Source: an uncultured Candidatus Udaeobacter sp.
GTDB taxonomy: Bacteria; Verrucomicrobiota; Verrucomicrobiia; Chthoniobacterales; UBA10450
DNA: 10,535 nt
Reading direction: 5' to 3'
Assembly: GCA_955652245.1 (NCBI GenBank)
Contig: CATPAV010000108.1
Coordinates: forward strand, 1 to 10,535
A program made the position numbers and the translations under genes. The notes below the pieces were generated by a model. It searched no databases, was not told the DNA's origin, and was given only the letters and a program-made list of their open reading frames with translations. How positions within the stretch are numbered: position 1 is the stretch's first letter; each line of letters opens with the position of its first letter. Below are positions 1 to 6,893 of this stretch, in pieces.

Positions 1-437
1 CGATGCACAATTGCATAAGGATGATTCGTTTCGCGCGCGGTGCGATCAAGAACAACAAAACGAACCAGCTTTTGCAGTTCTGCGAAACGATGCCATTTTC
101 CGAGTCCAGCCACGTTGTCTTCGCCGATGAGATTGTAAATCTCCACGTCGCCTTCGCGCCTTCGGATTTCTTCGATCGTGTCAATGGTATAGGAAGGAGG
201 CGGGCGCTGTAGCTCGCAATCATCCACCGCGAACCCCATCTCGCCCTCGATTGCAGCTTGTAACATCGACAATCGCACCGCTGCGCTCGCGGCCGGTGAA
301 TTTTTCAACGGCGAAAGTGCCGCTGGAACAAAAATTACTTTTTCCAGCCTGAGTATCTCGCGCGCTTCTCGGGCGAGGATCAAATGTCCATGGTGAATTG
401 GATCGAATGTTCCGCCGTAGATGCCAATTTTGTTCAA
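1..437 (-). CDS. nadD: Nicotinate-nucleotide adenylyltransferase (3' end beyond left edge)
   Basis: NadD transfers AMP from ATP to nicotinate mononucleotide, giving deamido-NAD in cytoplasmic NAD synthesis. The visible 145 residues carry the nucleotidyltransferase signature GGTFDPIHHGHL (about residues 8-19, with the HxGH motif), then FVPAALSPLKNSP (37-48), PPPSYTIDT (79-87), and LIGEDNVAGLGKWHRF (103-118). These match the family order, and about 50-60 C-terminal residues should lie outside the window. No ATG precedes the GGTFDP motif in frame. A stop lies about 12 codons upstream, so the start must be a rare codon: TTG at 437 (giving M-N-K-I-G) or TTG at 455. I prefer 437 because the N-terminus then has normal family length. 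No clear ribosome site precedes either. The stop of a possible small exported-protein gene lies 5 bp upstream, which suggests co-transcription. Identity is secure; the exact start is not. Confidence 0.93.
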   Translation of the reverse strand, partial: MNKIGIYGGTFDPIHHGHLILAREAREILRLEKVIFVPAALSPLKNSPAASAAVRLSMLQAAIEGEMGFAVDDCELQRPPPSYTIDTIEEIRRREGDVEIYNLIGEDNVAGLGKWHRFAELQKLVRFVVLDRTARETNHPYAIVH

Positions 438-442
438 TTCGA

Positions 443-700
443 TCAGAGGTTCCAAGTTATCGCGCGTGCGAAAGTTGTCATGTCAAGCGAAGTCGAGACA
501 GCTCTCGTTATTAAATAAACAGCAAGAGATTCTTCGGTTACCGCGGGAAACAATATTGAGTTCGTCGTGCTCGACCGGCCAAATCCACTGGGCGGTTTGC
601 GAATTGAAGGTTGAACCGCTGCCTTGGCGTCCAGACTGGCGATCAGCAAAAATGTCGCGAGAAGCCAGCGTTTTTTGTTTTCTCCTCGCAAGATCGACAT
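443..700 (-). CDS. Possible small exported protein, 85 aa, unknown function
   Basis: I do not recognise this protein. What can be seen is a good Sec signal peptide: a basic n-region with KKR (residues 9-11), a hydrophobic core WLLATFLLIASL (12-23), and a likely signal-peptidase site after DAKA (24-27, AxA type). The mature part would be about 58 residues, rich in Ser/Thr and without cysteine pairs or a recognisable motif. The gene ends 5 bp before the preferred nadD start on the same strand, so the two could be translated from one message. Its ATG is only 15 bp from the divergent nagZ start, leaving no separate promoter space, which counts against it. Third-position base use is mixed rather than strongly GC-biased. 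It may be a real short gene, a remnant, or a chance frame; the signal peptide is the main argument for it. Confidence 0.4.
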   Translation of the reverse strand: MSILRGENKKRWLLATFLLIASLDAKAAVQPSIRKPPSGFGRSSTTNSILFPAVTEESLAVYLITRAVSTSLDMTTFARAITWNL

Positions 701-715
701 CTAAGTTTCGAACCT

Positions 716-1840
716 ATGAAGAGTAATTCGCTCGGTCAACTAATCCTCACCGGGGTTCCCGGAAAAGAAATCGATGCTGAAACTGGGAAATTGTTTCGGC
801 GAATACAACCGGGCGGTTTTATTTTGTTCGCGCGTAACATCGAGACTCCGCTTCAACTGCGCAAACTGATCGATGAGTTGCGCAGCCTGAGCAAAATTGA
901 ACCGATTATCACGATCGATCAAGAAGGTGGCCGCGTCTCGCGATTGCGTTTGATCGGCAACGAACCGCCAAACGCGCAGCAATTGCGCGACAAGGACGAT
1001 CTCGATCTTATCCGCCAGCATGGCGATGTCACCGGACGTTTGCTGCGTCTTTTCGGTTTTAATCTCGATCTTTGTCCGGTGCTCGACATTTCCTTCGATG
1101 ATGAGGCTGATAATTCACTGCGTGGTCGTTGTTATGGGAAAACGGTCGAGCAAGTCATGCGCAACGCTGGCGCATTCAATGATGCAATGAGAGGGCAGGG
1201 GATCGCAAGCTGCGGCAAACACTTTCCTGGTTACTCCGCGGCAACCGTCGATGCGCATCACGATCTGCCGAAAATCGATCGCACCCGTGCGGAGTTAGAC
1301 CGCGAAGAACTTGCCGTCTTTCGCTCATTCATTGGCAGGGGCGCTTCACCCGAACCGCCTATCGTCGATAGCATGATGATTTGCCACGGGTGGTACCCAT
1401 GTTTCGAACCGAAAAGGACGCCTGCATCATTATCCTATCACGTCGTGACAGAATTCCTGCGCGACGAAATGAGTTTTGAAGGTCTAATCATGACCGACGA
1501 TCTCGACATGGGCGCAATCTTGAATGAATACGGTCTTGAAGAAACAATTCGTCTCGCCATCGCAGCAGGAAACGATCTCGCCATGATTTGCCATCGTATC
1601 CCTGAAATCGAACAGGTCCATCGCATCCTCGGCACTTTGCCCCGCGGTCACATCGATCGCGCACAGGAAAGCGTGGCCAGATTCAAGAAAAAGTTGACGC
1701 CGCCTCATGAATTTTCCGAAGCCGCTTTTCGCAAGATCGACAATGCAATCTGGGACCTTCGCGTCGCCGTCCTTGGCGAAGAACGCGCGATGCAACGCAG
1801 CCCTGAAGATGTTAAACGCTCGCCTGTCGAGATGTACTAA
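716..1840 (+). CDS. nagZ: GH3 family beta-N-acetylhexosaminidase (NagZ-like)
   Basis: Glycoside hydrolase family 3 enzyme of the NagZ type, which removes GlcNAc from anhydro-muropeptides in cell-wall recycling. With the ATG at 716 it has 374 residues and no signal peptide, consistent with a cytoplasmic enzyme. Visible motifs: PGGFILFARN (32-41), ITIDQEGGRVSRLR (65-78, substrate-binding), GFNLDLCPVLDI (114-125), GKHFPG (167-172), the Asp-x-His pair D179/H181, and IMTDDLDMGAI (258-268), whose first Asp, D261, fits the catalytic nucleophile. The usual KHFPGHGDT is KHFPGYSAA here, a notable change next to the active site. An in-frame start at 611 would add 35 residues of non-conserved sequence, so 716 is preferred. 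No clear ribosome site precedes it. The TAA overlaps the convergent OPT stop by 4 nt. NagZ is the best family fit; other N-acetyl-hexosaminide substrates are possible. Confidence 0.9.
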   Translation: MKSNSLGQLILTGVPGKEIDAETGKLFRRIQPGGFILFARNIETPLQLRKLIDELRSLSKIEPIITIDQEGGRVSRLRLIGNEPPNAQQLRDKDDLDLIRQHGDVTGRLLRLFGFNLDLCPVLDISFDDEADNSLRGRCYGKTVEQVMRNAGAFNDAMRGQGIASCGKHFPGYSAATVDAHHDLPKIDRTRAELDREELAVFRSFIGRGASPEPPIVDSMMICHGWYPCFEPKRTPASLSYHVVTEFLRDEMSFEGLIMTDDLDMGAILNEYGLEETIRLAIAAGNDLAMICHRIPEIEQVHRILGTLPRGHIDRAQESVARFKKKLTPPHEFSEAAFRKIDNAIWDLRVAVLGEERAMQRSPEDVKRSPVEMY

Positions 1841-4203
1841 GCTCCTCTGCTTATGGATCGTGGCCTCAGGACAACGTCGCGGCCGACGAGATAGAGAAGA
1901 ACACACAGCACGGCAAAAGGAATCAGTGCGAGCAAATCGGAGTAGCCGCCGTTGAGGAATGGATTGTGCGCCATTTGCCAATCCTGAATTCGGCGATCGA
2001 TCTTAGCAACGGCCGGTACCCATTCAGGCAGCAATTCTTTGGCCGCGATCACGATTCCGGTGATCGCGCCACCTGCGATGTAACCGGAAGCGAGCAGCAC
2101 TCCGGGACTTTTGTCGCCTTCGGCGGTCAATTCCATTTCGGACAGATTTTTGTGGCGAAATTTGACCCGCAGATAGCGATCGACGAGCCAACGCATCATT
2201 CCGCCGATAAAGATCGGGCTGGAAGAGGCCAGCGGCAGATAAACACCCACCGCAAAAGCGAGCGACGGAATGCCGCTCATCTCCAGCACGATCGAAATCA
2301 TCACGCCAAGCAACACAAGGGCCCACGGGAGCTTGCGGCTGAGGATTCCCTTGATGATATAAGACATCAAGGTAGCCTTCGGCGCATCGAATTTCGTTAC
2401 GCTTGATCCATCCGGACGGATCTTGTGCGTACCGTTAATTCCAGGGTCGACAAGGTAAACGGGAACGCCTTCCGGGTTCACCAAATAGCGCTGCGCAGCG
2501 CCACCGCCAGGATCGGTTCGTTGCCAGGCCCGATACGTATTTTGATCTGACAAGCCTTGCAGACCTCGCAGTTTTTCCACTCGGCCAAGCTCATTGGCAG
2601 GCGCGCGCAATTCCGCTGTCGCGGACACCGGCACGTAAACTGTGTAGGCATTGTTTAAGAACAAGAGCACGAAACCAAGCGTGAGCGCGGAGGCGAGCGC
2701 ACCGAACAGGATCGCGATTTGCTGAAACTTGGGTGTCGATCCAACCAGAAAACCCGTTTTCAAATCCTGCGACGTCGTGCCGCCATTGGAAGCAGCAATG
2801 CAGACAATTCCGCCGATGGAAAGGGCGGTAACGAAATAATGGGGGCCGGTCCAGCCCGCGATCAGGAACACCAAACAGGTGAGGAGCAGCGTCGCTACCG
2901 TCATTCCCGAAATCGGGTTCGAAGACGATCCAATCTGGCCGGTCAATCGCGATGAGACAGTGACGAAAAGAAAACCAAACACCACGATCAAAAATGCGCC
3001 GAGCAAATTTCCGCGCAGATTCAACTGGGGCACAGCCATGATGACGGCGATGATCGCAAGGCACCCGACGATCACCACGCGCATGGACAAATCGCGATCG
3101 GTGCGCGGCGCATGTTCGCGCGAGCCGTGGTGCCCGAGCAAATCCGCCAGTCCGCCTCTCAAACCGTGCCAGATGGTGGGGATCGAGCGAAACAGGCTGA
3201 TGATTCCGCCGGCAGCCACCGCGCCCGCGCCGATATAAAGGATGTACGCGCCACGAATGTCGTCTGGACTCATTTCACTGATTGGAATTGTTCCCGGTGC
3301 CACCGGCGCGGTGGTGTGTTCTCCAAAAAATTTGATTGCCGGAATCAAAACGAGATAGGAGAGCACTCCGCCTCCACACATGATTGAGGCGATACGCGGC
3401 CCGATGATGTAACCAACTCCGAGCAGTGCCGGCTCGATGGTGGCGGAGATTGAGCCGCCTTTAAAGGGCGCTGCAAAAATTTTCTGGGGCGTATCCTTCC
3501 ACATCCTAAAAGCGCCCATTGCGGCTTGATAAAGAAAGCCGATCCCGAAACCGCTAAAGATGATTTTGCCGCCGCTCGCGGCCTCTTCATTAACGATCTC
3601 AGCGTTCGCAGTGGTATGTGTTTTGTCCGCAACGGCGAGCGATTCTTTGGAAGCGGCGGCTTTGAGGACCTCCGCGCAGGCGGTGCCCTCCGGGTATTTC
3701 AGGACTCCGTGTTCAGCGACAATCAGCGCTCGACGCAACGGGATCATCATCAGAATGCCGAGCAATCCGCCGAGAATGGCCACGAGCATTACGCGCGTAA
3801 TCTCAAGATTGAATCCGAGAATCATGATTGCCGGCATCGTCACACCCAGGCCGAAGGCGATCGATTCTCCGGCTGAGCCTGCCGTTTGTACGATGTTGTT
3901 TTGCAAAATGTTGGCGTCGCGAAATCCGATCTTCGACCCCAGCCTAAAGATTGTGATCGAAATCACGGCAACCGGAATCGAGGCGCTCACAGTTAATCCG
4001 ACCTTAAGCACGAGATACAGGGACGACGCGCCAAAAACCATCCCAAGAAAGGTGCCCCAAATTAAGTGAGGCCAGGTCAACTCCGGCAGTTGCACCGACG
4101 GCGGAATGAACGGCTTGAAATTGGCAGCGAGTGGATTGGTCGGCCGCGCGCCCACGATGTCGGGATATTCCTGCGGCGGATTCGCGGTATCGACGGTCGC
4201 CAT
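1837..4203 (-). CDS. OPT family oligopeptide transporter
   Basis: Integral membrane transporter of the OPT/YSL superfamily, the proton-coupled uptake systems for oligopeptides or metal chelates. The 788-residue protein is largely hydrophobic, with many membrane segments beginning near residues 47-66. Conserved parts include HGVLKYPEGTACAEVL (165-180), SSSNPISGMT (426-435), SNGGTTSQDLKTGFLVGSTPKF (472-493), and APKATLMSYIIKGI (607-620), then EMSGIPSLAFAVGVYLPL (641-658). A hydrophilic loop at about 530-607, rich in charged residues and Gly/Pro, separates membrane blocks. The ATG at 4203 is chosen; a TTG at 4239 would add 12 unconserved residues. No ribosome site is obvious at either. The gene diverges from the zinc-ribbon gene across about 99 bp and converges with nagZ, overlapping stops. 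Family assignment is firm, but the true substrate (peptide, siderophore, metal complex) cannot be read from sequence. Confidence 0.93.
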   Translation of the reverse strand: MATVDTANPPQEYPDIVGARPTNPLAANFKPFIPPSVQLPELTWPHLIWGTFLGMVFGASSLYLVLKVGLTVSASIPVAVISITIFRLGSKIGFRDANILQNNIVQTAGSAGESIAFGLGVTMPAIMILGFNLEITRVMLVAILGGLLGILMMIPLRRALIVAEHGVLKYPEGTACAEVLKAAASKESLAVADKTHTTANAEIVNEEAASGGKIIFSGFGIGFLYQAAMGAFRMWKDTPQKIFAAPFKGGSISATIEPALLGVGYIIGPRIASIMCGGGVLSYLVLIPAIKFFGEHTTAPVAPGTIPISEMSPDDIRGAYILYIGAGAVAAGGIISLFRSIPTIWHGLRGGLADLLGHHGSREHAPRTDRDLSMRVVIVGCLAIIAVIMAVPQLNLRGNLLGAFLIVVFGFLFVTVSSRLTGQIGSSSNPISGMTVATLLLTCLVFLIAGWTGPHYFVTALSIGGIVCIAASNGGTTSQDLKTGFLVGSTPKFQQIAILFGALASALTLGFVLLFLNNAYTVYVPVSATAELRAPANELGRVEKLRGLQGLSDQNTYRAWQRTDPGGGAAQRYLVNPEGVPVYLVDPGINGTHKIRPDGSSVTKFDAPKATLMSYIIKGILSRKLPWALVLLGVMISIVLEMSGIPSLAFAVGVYLPLASSSPIFIGGMMRWLVDRYLRVKFRHKNLSEMELTAEGDKSPGVLLASGYIAGGAITGIVIAAKELLPEWVPAVAKIDRRIQDWQMAHNPFLNGGYSDLLALIPFAVLCVLLYLVGRDVVLRPRSISRGA

Positions 4204-4265
4204 TAGCAGAGAGCTTTCAAAAACGCGTTCAAAGTGCAAGCATCTTCTGCAGTGTAGTAGCGTGA

Positions 4266-4294
4266 TTGACGGCGCTCCACGGAATCAATAACTT
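4266..4294 (+). promoter_or_regulatory. Candidate promoter for the zinc-ribbon gene
   Basis: A TTGACG box (4266-4271; one mismatch to the sigma-70 -35 consensus) is followed after 17 bp by TAACTT (4289-4294; a weak -10 matching three of six). Transcription would start about 4301-4303, virtually at the GTG start codon at 4303. That would give a leaderless message and fits the absence of a ribosome site. The -10 is poor, so this stays a candidate. Confidence 0.3.
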
Positions 4295-4302
4295 CAGCGC
4301 GC

Positions 4303-5007
4303 GTGCATCCGGAATTGGAACAACTGCTTGTTCTTCAAGATCGACAACAAAAGATCAAACAGATCCAGACCGAGGTAGAAACTTTGCCGCTGCAAAAGAA
4401 AAGCCTCGAAGCGCAATTGGCGGCGAGCGTGGCCGGAGTCGAGATGCTCAAGCAAAAAGCACGAAAGGTCGAAATGGATCGAAAGAAACTCGAGCTCGAC
4501 GTCGGCACCCGAACCGAAAGTATCTCGCGTCTTAAAACCCAACAGTATCAAACACGGAAGAACGACGAGTTTCAGGCAATCGGACATGAGATTGAGCGTT
4601 ATGAAAACGAAATTCGCAAGATCGAGGACGAAGAACTCGAACTGATGATCGAGGCCGACAAGCTGAAAGCCGATCTCGGCGTCGAGGAAAAGAAAGCCGT
4701 AACGGTCAAGGAATCAATTGCGCGCCAGACAGCGGATCTAGACGCTAAATCAAAAACTTTGGAATCGCGTCTGGAAGAGCTGACGAAAGAACGCGCGGAG
4801 ATCGCCGGCAAAATCGACGAGGATTTGCTCGGCCGTTTCGAACGTCTTTTCAAAAGCAAAGGCGACGCGGTGGTTGTCCCGCTGGAACACGAAGTTTGCA
4901 CCGGTTGTCACATGAAAGTGACCACGCAAACCGCGCATCGCGTTAAAGCGGGGAAGGAAATCGTAAGTTGCGACAATTGCGGACGCATTTTGTATGACGC
5001 CGCCTAA
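4303..5007 (+). CDS. Coiled-coil protein with C-terminal C4 zinc ribbon (COG1579 type)
   Basis: A two-part cytoplasmic protein of 234 residues. Residues about 3-180 are a nearly continuous highly charged helix with heptad-like Leu/Ile spacing (antiparallel coiled coil), including the family segment RKNDEFQAIGHEI (85-97). The C-terminus is a four-cysteine zinc ribbon: C199-x2-C202 in VCTGCHMKV and C223-x2-C226 in SCDNCGRILY. This is the layout of the widespread COG1579 / zf-RING_7 family, whose members are proposed chaperone- or adaptor-like proteins; a precise role here cannot be inferred. The start is GTG at 4303. The upstream in-frame stop (4267-4269) leaves no ATG, and no Shine-Dalgarno is visible. 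Its stop lies 9 bp from that of the convergent ychF gene. Family is confident, function is not. Confidence 0.88.
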   Translation: MHPELEQLLVLQDRQQKIKQIQTEVETLPLQKKSLEAQLAASVAGVEMLKQKARKVEMDRKKLELDVGTRTESISRLKTQQYQTRKNDEFQAIGHEIERYENEIRKIEDEELELMIEADKLKADLGVEEKKAVTVKESIARQTADLDAKSKTLESRLEELTKERAEIAGKIDEDLLGRFERLFKSKGDAVVVPLEHEVCTGCHMKVTTQTAHRVKAGKEIVSCDNCGRILYDAA

Positions 5008-5016
5008 GATCGACAA

Positions 5017-6192
5017 TCACACATTGAATCGAAAGAGAATCACGTCGCCATCGCGCACGACGTAATCTTTACCTTCCGTTCGCAGCTTGCCAGCTTCGCG
5101 CGCCTTGGCGAAGGAACCAAGCGCGACGAGATCGTCGTAGTGAATCGTTTCCGCCGCGATAAAGCCGCGTTCGAAATCTGAATGGATCGCGCCGGCAGCT
5201 CCGGGTGCTTTCTCTCCGGCGTGAATCGTCCAGGCACGCGTTTCTTTTTCGCCGGTCGTTAGAAACGTACGCAGGCCGAGGAGATGATAGACCGATCGAA
5301 TGAGCTGGTTGACACCGCTATCTTGGACGCCCAGACCACGCAAATATTCCATCGCCTCATTTTCGCTAAGATCGACGAGTTCACTTTCAATTTGCGCGCT
5401 GATGACGACCGCTTCGGTCGCGAAATGATGTTGTGCGTAACTTTGGACCGCAGCGATATGCGCGGCTGCGATGTTGTAACCGGGGTCGATAACCCCGGAT
5501 CGGGTCGAACCTTTCGATCCACGGTCAGCGGCTGCGGTTACAGAACCTACCGCGAGGTCCGGCTCAGCCACATTGCACGCGAAAATTGTCGGCTTCGATG
5601 TGAGGAGAAAAAAACCGCCCGCGATTTCTCTTTCTTCCGGAGTCAATTCAAATGTAATAGCCGGCTTGCCCGCGTCGAGATGCAACAAAAGTTTTTCGAC
5701 GACCGCGTCCTCGGTTTTCGCGGTTTTCGATCCAGCACGGACCTCCTTTTGTAAGCGATCTTTGCGTTTTTGAAGCGACGCGAGATCGGCGAGCACCAGC
5801 TCCGTGTTGATCACTTCGATGTCGCGAATGGGATCAATCGTTGCGCTAACGTGATGAACATCCGGATTTTCAAAACAGCGGACAACCTGCACGATCGCGT
5901 CCACCTCTCGAATGTGATGCAAGAACTGATTACCGAGGCCTTCGCCTGCGCTCGCACCTTTCACGAGACCAGCAATATCGACGAACTCGATCGCCGTCGG
6001 CACGATCTTTGCCGAGTGCGATATCTCGGCGAGTTTTGTCAGGCGTGGATCAGGCACAGTGACGATGCCCACGTTTGGGTCAATCGTGCAAAAGGGGTAA
6101 TTCTCGGCCGTCGCCTTGTGGGTTCGGGTAACGGCGTTAAAAAGCGTTGATTTGCCGACATTCGGCAAGCCCACGATACCGGCGCTTAACAT
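5017..6192 (-). CDS. ychF: Redox-regulated ATPase/GTPase YchF (OLA1 family) with an in-frame insertion
   Basis: YchF is a universally conserved Obg-family P-loop NTPase that prefers ATP and associates with ribosomes. Here it has 391 residues; E. coli YchF has 363. Visible: the G1 loop GLPNVGKST (8-16), PFCTIDPNVG (33-42), the G3 segment FVDIAGLVKGAS (70-81), the G4 equivalent NVAE (207-210; Asn-x-x-Glu in place of NKxD explains ATP preference), a helical arm (about 130-165), and a C-terminal TGS domain (about 305-388) ending DYVVRDGDVILFRFNV. Directly after NVAEPDLA the usual short asparagine/proline-containing link is replaced by about 26 residues (215-240) rich in Gly, Ser and Arg, encoded by palindromic DNA. 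The rest of the domain resumes in frame, so the protein is probably functional. The ATG at 6192 is standard for the family; a TATAAAT sequence lies just upstream with no ribosome site. Confidence 0.96.
   Translation of the reverse strand: MLSAGIVGLPNVGKSTLFNAVTRTHKATAENYPFCTIDPNVGIVTVPDPRLTKLAEISHSAKIVPTAIEFVDIAGLVKGASAGEGLGNQFLHHIREVDAIVQVVRCFENPDVHHVSATIDPIRDIEVINTELVLADLASLQKRKDRLQKEVRAGSKTAKTEDAVVEKLLLHLDAGKPAITFELTPEEREIAGGFFLLTSKPTIFACNVAEPDLAVGSVTAAADRGSKGSTRSGVIDPGYNIAAAHIAAVQSYAQHHFATEAVVISAQIESELVDLSENEAMEYLRGLGVQDSGVNQLIRSVYHLLGLRTFLTTGEKETRAWTIHAGEKAPGAAGAIHSDFERGFIAAETIHYDDLVALGSFAKAREAGKLRTEGKDYVVRDGDVILFRFNV
5473..5550 (-). repeat. Palindrome-rich in-frame insert within ychF
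   Basis: About 78 bp (26 codons) absent from the E. coli YchF as I recall it. On the plus strand it contains a hairpin CCGGGGT (5480-5486), loop CGATA, ACCCCGG (5492-5498), and an overlapping second inverted repeat GGATCG (5497-5502) / CGATCC (5515-5520) with an inner GGT-CGA-ACC. The segment begins right after the G4 motif and keeps the reading frame. Borders are estimated from remembered homologues and may be off by several codons. Confidence 0.55.
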
Positions 6193-6198
6193 AAGGAT

Positions 6199-6264
6199 TT
6201 ATAGCGGCGGTCTATGACCGCCGAAAATTTCGCAGAATGCGACGCTCACAGAGCGTCGCTATAA
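6199..6264. repeat. REP/BIME-like composite palindromic element, 66 bp
   Basis: Two tight hairpins lie within imperfect terminal inverted repeats. Hairpin 1 is CGGCGGTC (6205-6212), loop TAT, GACCGCCG (6216-6223), an 8-bp stem. Hairpin 2 is GCGACGCTC (6239-6247), loop ACA, GAGCGTCGC (6251-6259), a 9-bp stem. The ends TTATAGCGGCG (6199-6209) and CGTCGCTATAA (6254-6264) are inverted copies with 10 of 11 matches. It fills the gap between ychF and tRNA-Pro. The architecture is that of REP-type elements spread by Y1 (RAYT) transposases. No U-tract follows either stem, so a plain terminator is less likely. Copy number elsewhere cannot be seen from one window. Confidence 0.75.
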
Positions 6265-6270
6265 TTAATA

Positions 6271-6344
6271 TCGGGCCGGCGGGATTTGAACCCGCGACCT
6301 CTTGAACCCCATTCAAGCGCACTACCAAGCTGTGCTACGGCCCG
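6271..6344 (-). tRNA. tRNA-Pro (anticodon GGG)
   Basis: Reading the minus strand, all arms fit: acceptor CGGGCCG/CGGCCCG (7 bp), TA, D-stem GCAC with loop AGCTTGGTA and GTGC, anticodon stem CTTGA/TCAAG with loop ATGGGGT (U33, anticodon GGG, G37), variable loop AGGTC, T-arm GCGGG-TTCAAAT-CCCGC, discriminator A. Total 74 nt; CCA is not encoded. The C1-G72 pair is typical of bacterial tRNA-Pro. The gene lies upstream of ychF on the same strand, separated by the REP-like element. Confidence 0.97.
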
Positions 6345-6387
6345 ATTTGTGGCAAACTATTCACCAACCTCAGGCAAATCGCCACCG

Positions 6388-6885
6388 ATGAGGACAGTTC
6401 CCAAAATGTTATATCCCTGCGGGTTGGCACTTTTCTGCATGATTGGGTTAACGATCGGCGCGTTAGCCATAAATGTTAGAGAGCAAACAACGATAACCGG
6501 GCAATCGCTTGCGACTGAAAAGATTCGCGCAGTCCGGCTCAACCAAGATGCGTTCGACTATGCCAGAGAGCTTATTAAGCAGGGGCACGTTGTAGCGGAT
6601 GGCCGATGTGCTTGGAGTCAGCACCAACCTTCAGCCGAGGAAGAGAACGAATTCATTCGTCTGCACGGATTCGGAGAATATGCAAAATGGCACCTCGGAA
6701 TCGACGACGCGCACGGCGAAAAGACCAAAGCACGATATAAATTTCCCTATGGCGATCTCAAAAATGTCCATCGTTGCGCTCTGCTCGCTATAGAAAGCAG
6801 AGCCGCCCAATACAAGCATTACGGCATCGAAAATGCCGCACTAGAACTGCGTGAGATGATTAGTGCGAGTAACAGAGACCGATAA
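6388..6885 (+). CDS. Conserved hypothetical protein with N-terminal membrane segment
   Basis: A 165-residue protein. Residues about 8-29 form one hydrophobic segment (YPCGLALFCMIGLTIGALAI), a signal anchor or signal peptide without a clear cleavage site. From about residue 45 the sequence resembles, to my memory, a small conserved family of unknown function, with WSQHQPSAEEENEFI (76-90), FGEYAKWHLGIDD (95-107), TKARYKFPYGDL (113-124), VHRCALLAIESRAAQYKH (127-144). The many conserved-looking Trp, His, Tyr and charged residues suggest a folded domain; no catalytic role is known to me. The open frame extends upstream into tRNA-Pro (first ATG at 6286), which cannot be the start; the ATG at 6388 is chosen, with 6406 possible. 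No good ribosome site is visible. It converges with the deacetylase gene, 34 bp apart. Confidence 0.75.
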   Translation: MRTVPKMLYPCGLALFCMIGLTIGALAINVREQTTITGQSLATEKIRAVRLNQDAFDYARELIKQGHVVADGRCAWSQHQPSAEEENEFIRLHGFGEYAKWHLGIDDAHGEKTKARYKFPYGDLKNVHRCALLAIESRAAQYKHYGIENAALELREMISASNRDR

Positions 6886-6893
6886 AACCTCGA

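Noticed and set aside
1838..1853. Small inverted repeat TAAGC / GCTTA at the nagZ-OPT junction as a terminator
   Set aside because: The stem is only 5 bp, AT-rich, lacks a T-run and lies within the OPT coding end; not supportable.
2024..4069. Several open frames of 90-170 codons opposite or out of frame with the OPT gene
   Set aside because: All are explained as shadows of the long membrane-protein gene; compositions are Arg/His/Ser-rich without motifs.
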